This document shows positions 16,895 to 24,835 of a stretch of DNA of 64,000 bases, piece by piece; within the stretch, counting starts at the first letter, position 1; each line of letters begins with the position of its first letter. The notes below the pieces were generated by a model. It was not told where the DNA came from and ran no database searches. It saw only the letters and a list, made by a program, of their open reading frames with translations. The translations under genes were made by a program, and so were the position numbers. The stretch covers positions 1-64,000 of the forward strand of contig JAEUTQ010000016.1 in NCBI GenBank assembly GCA_016787445.1. Direction: 5' to 3'. The DNA comes from Bacteroidia bacterium (GTDB lineage Bacteria > Bacteroidota > Bacteroidia > B-17B0 > Aurantibacillaceae).

Positions 16895-17638
16895 ATGCTA
16901 AACTTTATTTTACAGGCAGGTATAAATGCTGTTAACACCGTAGCCGCAAGCGATTCATTAGCCGCTGCTAATACCGGAATTCAAACCGTTGAAAATGCAG
17001 CTCCTGAAATTACCGAGACTAAAATTTCATTAATAGAAATGGTAATGAAGGGCGGACCGGTAATGATAATCTTGGGAGTACTGTTCGCAGTTTCCATTTA
17101 TGTTTTGGTAGAGCGTTTAATGATTATCTCCAAAGCGTCTAAGAAAAATCCGACTTTAATCTCAGGAATTAAAGAATTTATAAATACAGGTAATCTTGCC
17201 AATGCGCGCAGCATGTGCAAAACCATTAATACACCGGAGGCACTAATGCTCGAGCAAGGCATCTCTCGTATCGGTCAGCCTGTGCAAGAAATCCGTGAGG
17301 CAATGAATCAAAGCGGTTCTAACGAATTAAGTAAACTCGAAAAAAACCTAAGCATTCTGAATATTACAGGCCGCATCGCGCCAATGTTCGGATTTATCGG
17401 TACCATCTTTGGTGTAATTAAAATTTTCTACGATATCGCTTTGGCAAAAACAGTAGAGATTGAAGTTATCTCAACCGGTTTATACCAAAAAATGATTACA
17501 TCTGCAGGTGGATTAGTGGTAGGTGTGTTGGCTTTCGTAGCTTACCAATGGTTAAATGCCCGCATCGATAAAATATCTGTGCGCATGGAAGAAGCACAAA
17601 TTCAGTTTTTAGATATGCTGAACGAACCAACAAAATAG
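16895..17638 (+). CDS. exbB: MotA/TolQ/ExbB proton channel protein
   Basis: A 247-residue inner-membrane proton channel subunit that, with ExbD, energises TonB. Three helices are seen: VMIILGVLFAVSIYVLVERLM, GRIAPMFGFIGTIFGVIKIFY (the conserved channel helix with the GxIGTxxG pattern) and SAGGLVVGVLAFVAYQWL. A stretch of about 35 residues precedes the first helix. It opens the exbB-exbD-tonB-folC run. A TAATTTCG box at 16872-16879 could be a -7 element, but no clear -33 is visible. Confidence 0.93.
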   Translation: MLNFILQAGINAVNTVAASDSLAAANTGIQTVENAAPEITETKISLIEMVMKGGPVMIILGVLFAVSIYVLVERLMIISKASKKNPTLISGIKEFINTGNLANARSMCKTINTPEALMLEQGISRIGQPVQEIREAMNQSGSNELSKLEKNLSILNITGRIAPMFGFIGTIFGVIKIFYDIALAKTVEIEVISTGLYQKMITSAGGLVVGVLAFVAYQWLNARIDKISVRMEEAQIQFLDMLNEPTK

Positions 17639-17647
17639 TTTTAACCT

Positions 17648-17676
17648 ATCTGCGATGATTCGCGAAATCTGCGGGA
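17648..17676. repeat. Dispersed intergenic repeat, copy 1 (TCTGCG type)
   Basis: A 29-bp sequence in the exbB-exbD gap: ATCTGCGATGATTCGCGAA, then ATCTGCGGGA. A copy with two differences lies at 27744-27772. It contains two direct ATCTGCG units. Function is unknown; an intergenic repeat family is inferred from two copies only. Confidence 0.7.
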
Positions 17677-17690
17677 AATATTAAATTAAA

Positions 17691-18104
17691 ATGGGATTAC
17701 GTAAAAAAATGCATAGAGAAGCTGAGGTGAGCACCGATTCGTTAAACGATATCATGTTCTTCCTCCTTCTGTTTTTCTTGATTTTATCTACCATGGTTAG
17801 TCCGAATGCCATGAAGGTAAATCTGCCAAGTTCGAAAGCAAACAAACCCATCGATAACAATAAAAAGCCAATTCACTTAGCTGTTACTAAAGAGCGCAAG
17901 TATTTTGTAAATAGTAAGGAAGTTGATTTCGGAAATTTGGAAACGCTTTTATTAGAAAACATTGCAGGAAAAACGGAACCGGTTATCGTATTACATATTG
18001 ATAAGGATTTAGTGTATCAGGATTTTATCGATGTGATGCAAATTGGCGATCGTTTAAAATGTAAAATGGTTTGTGCTACTGCACCTTCTAACTCTCAACA
18101 ATAA
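17691..18104 (+). CDS. exbD: Biopolymer transport protein ExbD
   Basis: A 137-residue single-pass protein, the partner of ExbB. The N-terminus is followed by the membrane helix DIMFFLLLFFLILSTMVSP; the Asp at its start (in SLNDIMFF) is the conserved protonatable residue. The periplasmic domain carries the VNLPSSKANKP signature and an ExbD beta fold (VIVLHIDKDLVYQDFIDVM). The gene lies 52 bp after exbB and 2 bp before the TonB gene. Confidence 0.93.
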   Translation: MGLRKKMHREAEVSTDSLNDIMFFLLLFFLILSTMVSPNAMKVNLPSSKANKPIDNNKKPIHLAVTKERKYFVNSKEVDFGNLETLLLENIAGKTEPVIVLHIDKDLVYQDFIDVMQIGDRLKCKMVCATAPSNSQQ

Positions 18105-18106
18105 TC

Positions 18107-18973
18107 ATGTACTTAAGCGCCGCCGAAGAAAATAAAAATCGTACCATCTCTGCACTCATCTCTGCAGCGATTATGGCTTTGGTATTGCTCTTCCTCATTT
18201 GGTTTACCATTATCACCCCTAATCCTCCTTTCCCTGAAGTTGTAGGCGGCGGCGGCGGAATGGAAATTAATTTTGGAACTTATAACGAAGGAACCGGAAA
18301 TGTTGAATCCAACGGAATTGGAGATGCGACGAGTGTGGTTGAACAAACGGAGACTACCCCTCCGCCAACAAACAGCAATAACGAAACAGTTTATACAAGT
18401 GAAGACGGCGAAGATGTGAAGGTGGAGGACAATAAACCGAAAACACAGAATAACGTAACAGTAATTAAACCGGTAGTAGAAAAGCCTCGCGAGAAAACCG
18501 CAGCTGAATTGCTCGCCGAAAAGTTTAATAAGAATAAAGGAAAGAACGGAGGCGGTGATGGCAATAGCGGACAAGCCGGAAACGAAGGAAGTCCGGATGG
18601 AAACCCTAACACGAATGGCACCGGTGGAACAGGTGGCGGTGACGGTGGTGGCGATGGACCAGGTCACGGTCCGGGCAGCGGTCCGGGTTCCGGTCCCGGT
18701 AAAAAGTTTGGATTTGATTTAAAAGGAAGAGCGATTGTAAATCCTCCTAACTTACCTAAAGATACTAAGGAAGAAGGAAAAGTAGTGGTAGAGATTACTG
18801 TAGATAAAGAAGGAAATGTTACGGAAGCCAATCCTAACGGTCGTGGTACTACTACTTCCAGCGCGGTATTAAAAGCCAAAGCGCGTCAGGCTGCATTGGC
18901 AACAAAGTTTAATGTGAGCGGACAATTTGAAGAACAAAAAGGAACAATCACCATCGTATTTGCATTTAATTAA
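18107..18973 (+). CDS. TonB-like energy transducer with Gly-rich linker
   Basis: A 288-residue protein with one N-terminal helix (ISALISAAIMALVLLFLIWFTII) and a long, mainly disordered periplasmic linker. The linker is Thr/Asn/Lys-rich at first and strongly Gly-rich at about 150-200, including GPGHGPGSGPGSGPG. The C-terminal domain (KVVVEITVDKEGNVTEANPN, then ALATKFNV and ITIVFAFN) is a compact TonB-like fold. Position after exbBD supports the role. It lacks the Lys/Pro-rich linker of the TonB at 12611, so the two may serve different receptors. Its stop is next to the folC ATG. Confidence 0.88.
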   Translation: MYLSAAEENKNRTISALISAAIMALVLLFLIWFTIITPNPPFPEVVGGGGGMEINFGTYNEGTGNVESNGIGDATSVVEQTETTPPPTNSNNETVYTSEDGEDVKVEDNKPKTQNNVTVIKPVVEKPREKTAAELLAEKFNKNKGKNGGGDGNSGQAGNEGSPDGNPNTNGTGGTGGGDGGGDGPGHGPGSGPGSGPGKKFGFDLKGRAIVNPPNLPKDTKEEGKVVVEITVDKEGNVTEANPNGRGTTTSSAVLKAKARQAALATKFNVSGQFEEQKGTITIVFAFN

Positions 18974-20263
18974 ATGAATTATTCTCAAACGCTGGAATAT
19001 CTCTTTTCGCGTTTACCCATGTTTCAGCGCGTTGGCGCTGCCGCGTATAAAGCCGATTTAAATAATACCATTGCTATTTGCAAGGAGCTCGGTAACCCGC
19101 AAAACAAATTACAGTGCATTCATGTGGCAGGCACGAACGGCAAAGGTTCTTCCTCTCACATGCTGGCGGCGGTTTTGCAAAAGGCAGGTTACAAAGTGGG
19201 ATTGTACACCTCGCCACACATGGTGGATTTCAGAGAGCGAATTAAAATCAACGGAAAGCTTATTCCTAAAGATTATGTCATTGAGTTTGTAGAAAAACAT
19301 AAAGAGGCTTTCGAAAAAATTGAACCTTCTTTTTTTGAATGGACAGTTGGTTTAGCCTTTGATTATTTCGCAACTCAGGAAGTAGATGTGGCGGTGATAG
19401 AAGTAGGCTTGGGTGGAAGATTGGATTCTACCAATGTTATTAAACCTATAGTGAGTTTGATTACCAATATTGGTTTTGATCACATGAATTTGTTAGGTGA
19501 TACGCTGGTAAAAATTGCGGGAGAAAAAGCCGGCATCATTAAAGAAAGAATTCCCGTTGTGATTTCGCAATATCAACCGGAGGTGGCGCCTGTATTTAAT
19601 GAAAAGGCTAAGCAATTGAAATCTCCTATTGTGTTTGCAGATAAACGTTACAAATTGGGCAGCTGGGAAAAAAATTTAGACGGACTCAAAGTTACATTAG
19701 TGAATAGAAACGACAATCATTCGGTAACGTATCAATTGGATTTAAGCGGAACGTATCAATTGAAGAATATATTAGGTGTCATCACTGCTTTGGATTTTGT
19801 AAAAGAAAGTGGTTTTATTATCAGTGAAGAAAATATTTCGGAAGGATTAAAGCAAGTTGTAAAGTTGACAGGTTTAAGCGGAAGATGGCAAACCATCAAT
19901 GAAAAGCCGCTCATTATTTGTGACACCGGACATAATGAAGATGGCATCAATGAAGTACTAAAAAACATTGAAACGATAAAGTATAAACAATTGCACATGG
20001 TGATTGGTATGGTGAATGATAAAGATGTTTCGAAAGTTTTATCCATGTTGCCGAAAAAGGCGGAGTATTACTTTACCAAAGCGAATATTCCACGTGCGCT
20101 CAACGAAAACGAATTAGCTTCTCAGGCCACCCAAGCAGGATTAAAAGGAACTACTTACGAAAACGTAAAATCAGCGATTGAAGCCGCGAAGAAAAAAGCA
20201 AAAGCAGGCGATTTAATTTTTGTAGGCGGAAGTACTTTTGTGGTGGCGGATGCTCTTACTTAA
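18974..20263 (+). CDS. folC: Folylpolyglutamate synthase/dihydrofolate synthase
   Basis: A 429-residue Mur-ligase-type enzyme that adds glutamate to dihydropteroate or tetrahydrofolate. Motifs: IHVAGTNGKGSSSHMLAAVLQ (P-loop), VGLYTSPHMVDFRERIKING (omega loop), EVGLGGRLDSTNVI (metal and substrate residues), TNIGFDHMNLLGDT, and the C-terminal domain CDTGHNEDG with VIGMVNDKDV. Length is normal. It is the last gene of the exbB-exbD-tonB run, with ATG directly after the tonB stop. It ends at an inverted repeat facing the gene at 20344. Confidence 0.95.
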   Translation: MNYSQTLEYLFSRLPMFQRVGAAAYKADLNNTIAICKELGNPQNKLQCIHVAGTNGKGSSSHMLAAVLQKAGYKVGLYTSPHMVDFRERIKINGKLIPKDYVIEFVEKHKEAFEKIEPSFFEWTVGLAFDYFATQEVDVAVIEVGLGGRLDSTNVIKPIVSLITNIGFDHMNLLGDTLVKIAGEKAGIIKERIPVVISQYQPEVAPVFNEKAKQLKSPIVFADKRYKLGSWEKNLDGLKVTLVNRNDNHSVTYQLDLSGTYQLKNILGVITALDFVKESGFIISEENISEGLKQVVKLTGLSGRWQTINEKPLIICDTGHNEDGINEVLKNIETIKYKQLHMVIGMVNDKDVSKVLSMLPKKAEYYFTKANIPRALNENELASQATQAGLKGTTYENVKSAIEAAKKKAKAGDLIFVGGSTFVVADALT

Positions 20264-20274
20264 TGAATGTCAGG

Positions 20275-20321
20275 TCGAGCGGAGTCGAGACCTCTTAGCA
20301 TCACTTCTCGACTCCGCTCGA
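20275..20321. repeat. Inverted repeat at a convergent junction, copy 1
   Basis: TCGAGCGGAGTCGAGA at 20275-20290 and its exact reverse complement TCTCGACTCCGCTCGA at 20306-20321 flank a 15-base spacer. It lies between the 3' ends of folC and the gene at 20344, so both transcripts would enter it. A near-identical element sits at 27644-27703. It could act as a bidirectional terminator or be a mobile REP-like repeat. Confidence 0.85.
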
Positions 20322-20343
20322 AGTGACAATAATGGAACATTCA

Positions 20344-21141
20344 TCACTTTACTTTCGGTGCCAAAGCCAAATTCACGCGTTGCGCAACGGTTTGCGCGAT
20401 TTTCGATAAGTAGGTATTAATAATTTTTGTCGGGTTATTGATGTTAGCAGGAAATTCAATTTCAGCTACGCCTGAATTAATTTCTTTCGCATCATAAGTG
20501 TATACAGTATAATGTAAAATTATTTTTCTGAATCCTGATGCGGCAGCAACATCTGCGGGCCCACCACTATTCGATGCTTTAATGTCGAGTTGATTAACGA
20601 AAACAAAAATATCACTCTTGTATTTGCCATATAAATACGGAACAAGTGTAGCGTTGGTAATCTTCGCGTTCATAAAACGTTTTTCGTTATCGGTGCCAAC
20701 CACGATTTGTCCTTTATCAATTTTCTTTTCCTCTTTTTCTTTTTTTGGTGGAGTGTAATTGCTTTGATCAGGCACTTTCATGTAAGCATAATTGAGGTAC
20801 TGATAAATGTTTTCTAAATCTTTCTTCGTCTTAACCGTATCATCAATCATGTCCACCACCATGTGCTGCGATTTGAAAGCCTTATACAATTGCTCATTCA
20901 TCCCATCACGAAACGCATTTTTAATCTGCTTGCCGCTCATTTTCGTTTCCATGTTGATGGCATAATCTACCTCACTCATATACATGCGCGGTTCAAACGG
21001 AATGATCATTACTTTATGTTTACCCGGAGCAGGCGCTTTCTCTTCGCCTTTTTTGCTGATGGTAGTGTGTTGCGCAAAGGATAGCGCGTAGGTCAATAAA
21101 AAAATTACAGATGCAATTAACCTATAATTCTTTTTATTCAT
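20344..21141 (-). CDS. Conserved hypothetical secreted protein
   Basis: A 265-residue exported protein with signal peptide (MNKKNYRLIASVIFLLTYALSFAQ). After a Lys-rich linker the domain starts with KVMIIPFEPRMYMSEVDYAINMETKMSGKQIKNAFRDGMNEQL, resembling uncharacterised Bacteroidota proteins. A Lys/Glu-rich insert lies in the middle (PPKKEKEEKK). The C-terminal part (about 170-265) is beta-rich and ends in helical NTYLSKIAQTVAQRVNLAL. No catalytic motif is seen. It is 35 bp downstream of rseP on the same strand and could be part of a dxr-rseP transcript. Confidence 0.7.
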   Translation of the reverse strand: MNKKNYRLIASVIFLLTYALSFAQHTTISKKGEEKAPAPGKHKVMIIPFEPRMYMSEVDYAINMETKMSGKQIKNAFRDGMNEQLYKAFKSQHMVVDMIDDTVKTKKDLENIYQYLNYAYMKVPDQSNYTPPKKEKEEKKIDKGQIVVGTDNEKRFMNAKITNATLVPYLYGKYKSDIFVFVNQLDIKASNSGGPADVAAASGFRKIILHYTVYTYDAKEINSGVAEIEFPANINNPTKIINTYLSKIAQTVAQRVNLALAPKVK

Positions 21142-21176
21142 GGCTAGTATAACGTTTAAAATACGATTTGGTTACA

Positions 21177-22502
21177 TTAATCCCTTAACCAATCGGTGTT
21201 GGCGTAAATCATCAGGCTTAAGATAAGTACAAGTCCCACATAATTCGCGTAATAAATAACTTTCTCCGGAATTTTGCGGCGACTAATCATCTCAATCAAT
21301 AAAAATAAAATATACCCGCCATCCAACATTGGAATTGGTAAGAAGTTCATGAACGCTAATACTAAAGAGAGGAATCCGGTAAATAACCAGAAAGCATGCC
21401 AGTCCCAAACTTCATTCATGTTTTTATACATGCTGTAAAATCCACCAACTTGTTTGTGCGCGTCCTTTACGGTAAACAACACAACAAATTGCTTCGCCTG
21501 CATAATTAAATTTTCAATACCGTAATGTAAGCCTGCACCCAAAGATTCGAAGAAGCCGAATTTCTGATCGTAAACAGGAATGTATTTTTCGGTATTGTTG
21601 TAAAAACCAATACTGCCTTCTAAACTGATTTTTGATTTTAATCTTACGGTGTCCACACCGCGGATAACAACCAATTCAGCTTCTTTGCCTTTGTAATAAG
21701 CTTTCTCGCGACTGAAATCACTATAGAAGGGTGTTAACTTATCGTTGATGCCAATAATCAAATCGCCCTTTTTCAAACCTGCAGATTCTGCATACGACGC
21801 CGGTGTAACTTCGTAAACTTCTGTTGGCATGCGCACAGTGATAAAATCTTTTTTCTTTAATCCGCTTAATATTTTGCTGATGTTATCTTCTGAAATCGGG
21901 ATAGTTACTTTTTGTCCGTCGCGCAACACTTCCATGCTGGTAGCTTTGTTCATGATGATTTCAATTGGCACCTGACGTAAATTAGTAATTGGTTTTCCGT
22001 CTACAGATGTAACAAAATCACCATCTCTTAATCCCATGTTTAATGCCGTAGAATCACAAGCTATACCGTATTTTAATTGATCGGCAGGAATAGTTTGGCG
22101 TCCCCAGAAATAAAACACCATCCAGTAAATCAAGAAACCTAAAATCAGATTCACCAGAATTCCTCCCATCATAATCAGTAAACGCTGGTAAGCAGGCTTC
22201 GCACGAAATTCCCAAGGCTCCGGTTCTTTCTCCAACATGGTTTTATCCATTTGTTCGTCTACCATTCCCGCGATTTGTACATAGCCGCCGAATGGAAACC
22301 ATCCTAAACCGTAAAGCGTATCGCCGATTTTCTTTTTGAAAAGCGAAAAATTAAGCAATCCCGCAAAGGGGAATAAGAAATCGAAGAACAAATAAAATTT
22401 TTCTACACGGCATTTGAAACGCTTGGCAAAAAAGAAATGCCCGAATTCGTGAAGCGTAATTAAAATAGTTAAGCTTAAAAAAAGTTGTCCGAATTTTACC
22501 AT
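21177..22502 (-). CDS. rseP: Site-2 metalloprotease RseP
   Basis: A 441-residue intramembrane zinc protease that cuts anti-sigma factors or cleared signal peptides within the inner membrane. The zinc motif HEFGH is at residues 18-22 (His18, Glu19, His22) in the first helix. The third ligand is in NFLPIPMLDGGYI near residue 395. Two PDZ-like segments lie between (GLRDGDFVTSVDGKPI and SAGLKKGDLIIGINDK). The protein also has an extended cytoplasmic/periplasmic loop typical of the Bacteroidota enzymes. It lies 11 bp after dxr, a common pairing. Confidence 0.94.
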   Translation of the reverse strand: MVKFGQLFLSLTILITLHEFGHFFFAKRFKCRVEKFYLFFDFLFPFAGLLNFSLFKKKIGDTLYGLGWFPFGGYVQIAGMVDEQMDKTMLEKEPEPWEFRAKPAYQRLLIMMGGILVNLILGFLIYWMVFYFWGRQTIPADQLKYGIACDSTALNMGLRDGDFVTSVDGKPITNLRQVPIEIIMNKATSMEVLRDGQKVTIPISEDNISKILSGLKKKDFITVRMPTEVYEVTPASYAESAGLKKGDLIIGINDKLTPFYSDFSREKAYYKGKEAELVVIRGVDTVRLKSKISLEGSIGFYNNTEKYIPVYDQKFGFFESLGAGLHYGIENLIMQAKQFVVLFTVKDAHKQVGGFYSMYKNMNEVWDWHAFWLFTGFLSLVLAFMNFLPIPMLDGGYILFLLIEMISRRKIPEKVIYYANYVGLVLILSLMIYANTDWLRD

Positions 22503-22513
22503 AATGTTTTTTC

Positions 22514-23668
22514 TTATAACAATGATGCCGCCAGTTTTCTGGTTTCGGCATCACATTCTATGTATTGATTGTAATCTGGTTGTTGTATGAATTCAATTTT
22601 GTGAAGGCATTTTTCAATGAGTTCACTCATCTGTAAAAATTTTATTTTGTCTTTCAAAAACGCGTCAACCGCTACTTCGTTAGCAGCGTTTAATACGCAT
22701 GGCATATTTCCGCCTTTTTTAAGGGCTTCGTAGGCTAAGGCTAAGTTAGTGAAAGTTTGGGTGTCGGGCTTCTCGAAAGTAAGCTGCGGATAGTTAAAAA
22801 AATCAAAACGTTTAAATGCATTTTGTACTCGCGCCGGATAGGAAAATGCATATTGTATCGGCAATTTCATATCGGGAAGACCCAATTGCGCTTTCATGCT
22901 GCCATCTTCAAACTGCACAATACTGTGCACGATGCTTTGCGGATGCACGATCACATCAATCTGCTCGGGCTTTAAATTAAAGAGCCATTTAGCTTCAATA
23001 ACTTCTAAACCTTTATTCATTAAGCTCGCCGAATCAATCGTGATTTTTGCGCCCATGCTCCAGTTCGGATGCTTAAGGGCTTGTTCGCGCGTTACGTTTT
23101 CTAAATCTTTTCTCGTTTTTCCTCTGAAGGGTCCGCCCGAAGCAGTTAAATAAATTTTTTCAATTTTATTATCCCACTCTCCGGCCAGGCATTGAAAAAT
23201 AGCTGAGTGTTCCGAATCAACCGGATAAATATTTACAGCATTTTCCCTTGCTAACTTCGTAACTAAATCGCCCGCCACCACTAAAGTTTCTTTATTGGCT
23301 AAGGCAATTGTTTTTTTATGTTTAATGGCATTGATGGTAGAGGCGAGTCCGGCGTAACCAACAATGCTGGCTAACACCACATCAATGTTTTCTGATTCTA
23401 CAATTTGTTCAACCGCTTTGTTGCCGGCAAAAACTTTTATGTCTTTGTCAAATAAAACATCTTTTACTTGTTTGTATTTGCTTTCATCGGCAATGACTAC
23501 AGAATTCGGATTAAACTCTAAAGCTTGTTGAATTAAAAGATCAGCATTGGAATTACCCACCAAAACCTCTACCGCAAAATGTTTAGGGTTCTCGCGAATC
23601 ACTTCTAGAGCTTGTGTGCCTATGCTTCCGGTACTGCCAACAATGGCTATTTTTTTTGCTTCCTGCAT
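22514..23668 (-). CDS. dxr: 1-deoxy-D-xylulose-5-phosphate reductoisomerase
   Basis: A 384-residue NADPH enzyme that converts DXP to MEP, the committed step of the non-mevalonate isoprenoid pathway. Motifs: IAIVGSTGSIGTQAL (nucleotide binding), LANKETLVVAGDLV, PVDSEHSAIFQCL (metal-binding Asp/Glu), TASGGPFRG (flexible loop), HPNWSMGAKITIDSASLMNKGLEVIEA and HPQSIVHSIVQFEDGS. All catalytic segments are intact. It precedes rseP by 11 bp on the same strand. A terminator for the converging region lies just upstream at 23781. Confidence 0.96.
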   Translation of the reverse strand: MQEAKKIAIVGSTGSIGTQALEVIRENPKHFAVEVLVGNSNADLLIQQALEFNPNSVVIADESKYKQVKDVLFDKDIKVFAGNKAVEQIVESENIDVVLASIVGYAGLASTINAIKHKKTIALANKETLVVAGDLVTKLARENAVNIYPVDSEHSAIFQCLAGEWDNKIEKIYLTASGGPFRGKTRKDLENVTREQALKHPNWSMGAKITIDSASLMNKGLEVIEAKWLFNLKPEQIDVIVHPQSIVHSIVQFEDGSMKAQLGLPDMKLPIQYAFSYPARVQNAFKRFDFFNYPQLTFEKPDTQTFTNLALAYEALKKGGNMPCVLNAANEVAVDAFLKDKIKFLQMSELIEKCLHKIEFIQQPDYNQYIECDAETRKLAASLL

Positions 23669-23780
23669 CAGGCTGCAAAACTCAGGATTTTTTATGGATT
23701 AAGGAACTTAAGAGAGGGAGAATAATGGACAAAAACCCGCTAAAAACCCTGATTTTTGATAAAAAGAGCCAAAATGCCAT

Positions 23781-23808
23781 AAAAAAACCCCGCCGAAGCA
23801 GGGTTTTT
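23781..23808 (-). terminator. Terminator after the MORN-type gene
   Basis: On the minus strand ACCCTGC and GCGGGGT bracket a TTCG tetraloop, with one A-C mismatch in the stem, followed by a run of seven T. On the plus strand it reads AAAACCCCGCCGAAGCAGGG. It lies 18 bases past the stop of the gene at 23827. Confidence 0.8.
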
Positions 23809-23826
23809 CAAAATTTTGCAGAAGAA

Positions 23827-24294
23827 TTAGTTAACCTGACCGTAATCTTTAGTGCTTACGATAGCGCCATTTTCGTCCCAGTTATTCCAAACACCGGTTT
23901 TTTCACCGTTTTTGTAATTCATTTCAAAACGTTTTTTACCGTTATCATCGTATACGATCCAGGTGCCATCTTTTTTACCGGCTGCGTATGCCGCAATACC
24001 TATCATCATGCCGCCTTCGTTGTAGCGTATCCATTTTCCTGATTTTAATCCCGTCTCATAAGTACCGGTTTCCATTAATTTTCCGGAAGCATAATAATAT
24101 TTAGCTTCACCGTTAAGTTTGCCGTCTTTTATTTCGAGAGTAGATTTTTTAATTCCGTTTTCATCTAAAGAGAGAGTGCCGCTGAATAAAGTACCGTCGG
24201 CATTGGCATATAAGCCATCGCTGTTTTGTTTTACCTGGGCGTTGGCAAAAAATGCCACCATTAAAATTCCCAGAATGAAGCTCCATTTTTTCAT
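23827..24294 (-). CDS. Secreted MORN-repeat / YwqK-like protein
   Basis: A 155-residue exported protein with signal peptide (MKKWSFILGILMVAFFANAQ). The mature part is a series of short beta-hairpin units: GEAKYYYASGKLMETGTYETGLKSGKW, IRYNEGGMMIGIAAYAAGKKDGTW, VYDDNGKKRFEMNYKNGEKTGVW, WNNWDENGAIVSTKDY. The G-K-x-G-x-W ends match the MORN/YwqK toxin-antitoxin-like repeat. Such modules in Bacteroidota are of unknown function. It is transcribed alone; upstream on the minus strand lies about 500 bp without a gene on that strand. Confidence 0.85.
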   Translation of the reverse strand: MKKWSFILGILMVAFFANAQVKQNSDGLYANADGTLFSGTLSLDENGIKKSTLEIKDGKLNGEAKYYYASGKLMETGTYETGLKSGKWIRYNEGGMMIGIAAYAAGKKDGTWIVYDDNGKKRFEMNYKNGEKTGVWNNWDENGAIVSTKDYGQVN

Positions 24295-24450
24295 GTTGTA
24301 AAAGATTAAGTGTTAAACAATCGTTTAAAACATTGGCTTCAAATTTGATCGGTTCTTGTTTAAGGAAGAGATCGCTTAATTGACCTTTTGTTTCTAATAC
24401 AAAATTACTGCAATTGCAAGACGTTACACAGATTTAAATAAAAAATAACA

Positions 24451-24470
24451 TTAAGTATCCGAATACTTAA
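24451..24470. promoter_or_regulatory. 20-bp inverted repeat in the 24.3-24.8 kb gap
   Basis: TTAAGTAT (24451-24458) and ATACTTAA (24463-24470) form a perfect 8-bp inverted repeat around CCGA, with no T tract after it. It is in the intergenic region upstream of the MORN-type gene and could be an operator. The stretch 24295-24649 otherwise holds AT-rich sequence in which I see no gene. Confidence 0.4.
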
Positions 24471-24649
24471 CATTAAGTTTACTTAAGTGGTGTTTTGTCT
24501 TGTTAACGCGGGTATTTAACTTTTTATAGGTACACAAGGGGAGATGAATTATTCATGAGCTTTAGTTCTGACAAAAATCATATTTAATCCTAACGAATCT
24601 CAACTGATTTTTTTTTTTAGATGACTGAAATTTGTAAAAAGCATTTATT

Positions 24650-24817
24650 ATGAAAAAATTTATCTTTCTTTTTTCTACATTAACTATAACGGTTAATCCG
24701 CAAATTAAAGTGTTTAGCGGTGGGAGTGTTACTATTGGTTCCACTGCCTCACCCGCTACTTATGGAGTAAGCCTTCGCTTGGTCCAGTTGCAATTAGGTT
24801 TCTTGGCAAAAAAATAA
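24650..24817 (+). pseudogene. Decayed N-terminal fragment of a secreted protein
   Basis: A 55-codon frame begins with a signal-peptide-like MKKFIFLFSTLTITVNPQIK and continues KVFSGGSVTIGSTASPATYGV. That resembles the opening of long secreted Bacteroidota proteins, but it then stops after a few unrelated residues (LQLGFLAKK). I interpret it as a truncated remnant of a larger cargo gene, although a real 55-residue peptide cannot be excluded. The intact cargo gene at 24836 follows 18 bp later. Confidence 0.45.
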
Positions 24818-24835
24818 ATTAGTATATTTATTTGT

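Noticed and set aside
18113-18667. 184-codon open frame on the minus strand of the TonB-like gene
   Set aside because: It lies wholly opposite a gene with clear homology, in low-complexity Gly codons, and has no domain.
24303-24649. A gene in the gap upstream of the decayed fragment
   Set aside because: No coding frame with a plausible start or family resemblance was found; only a palindrome was noted.
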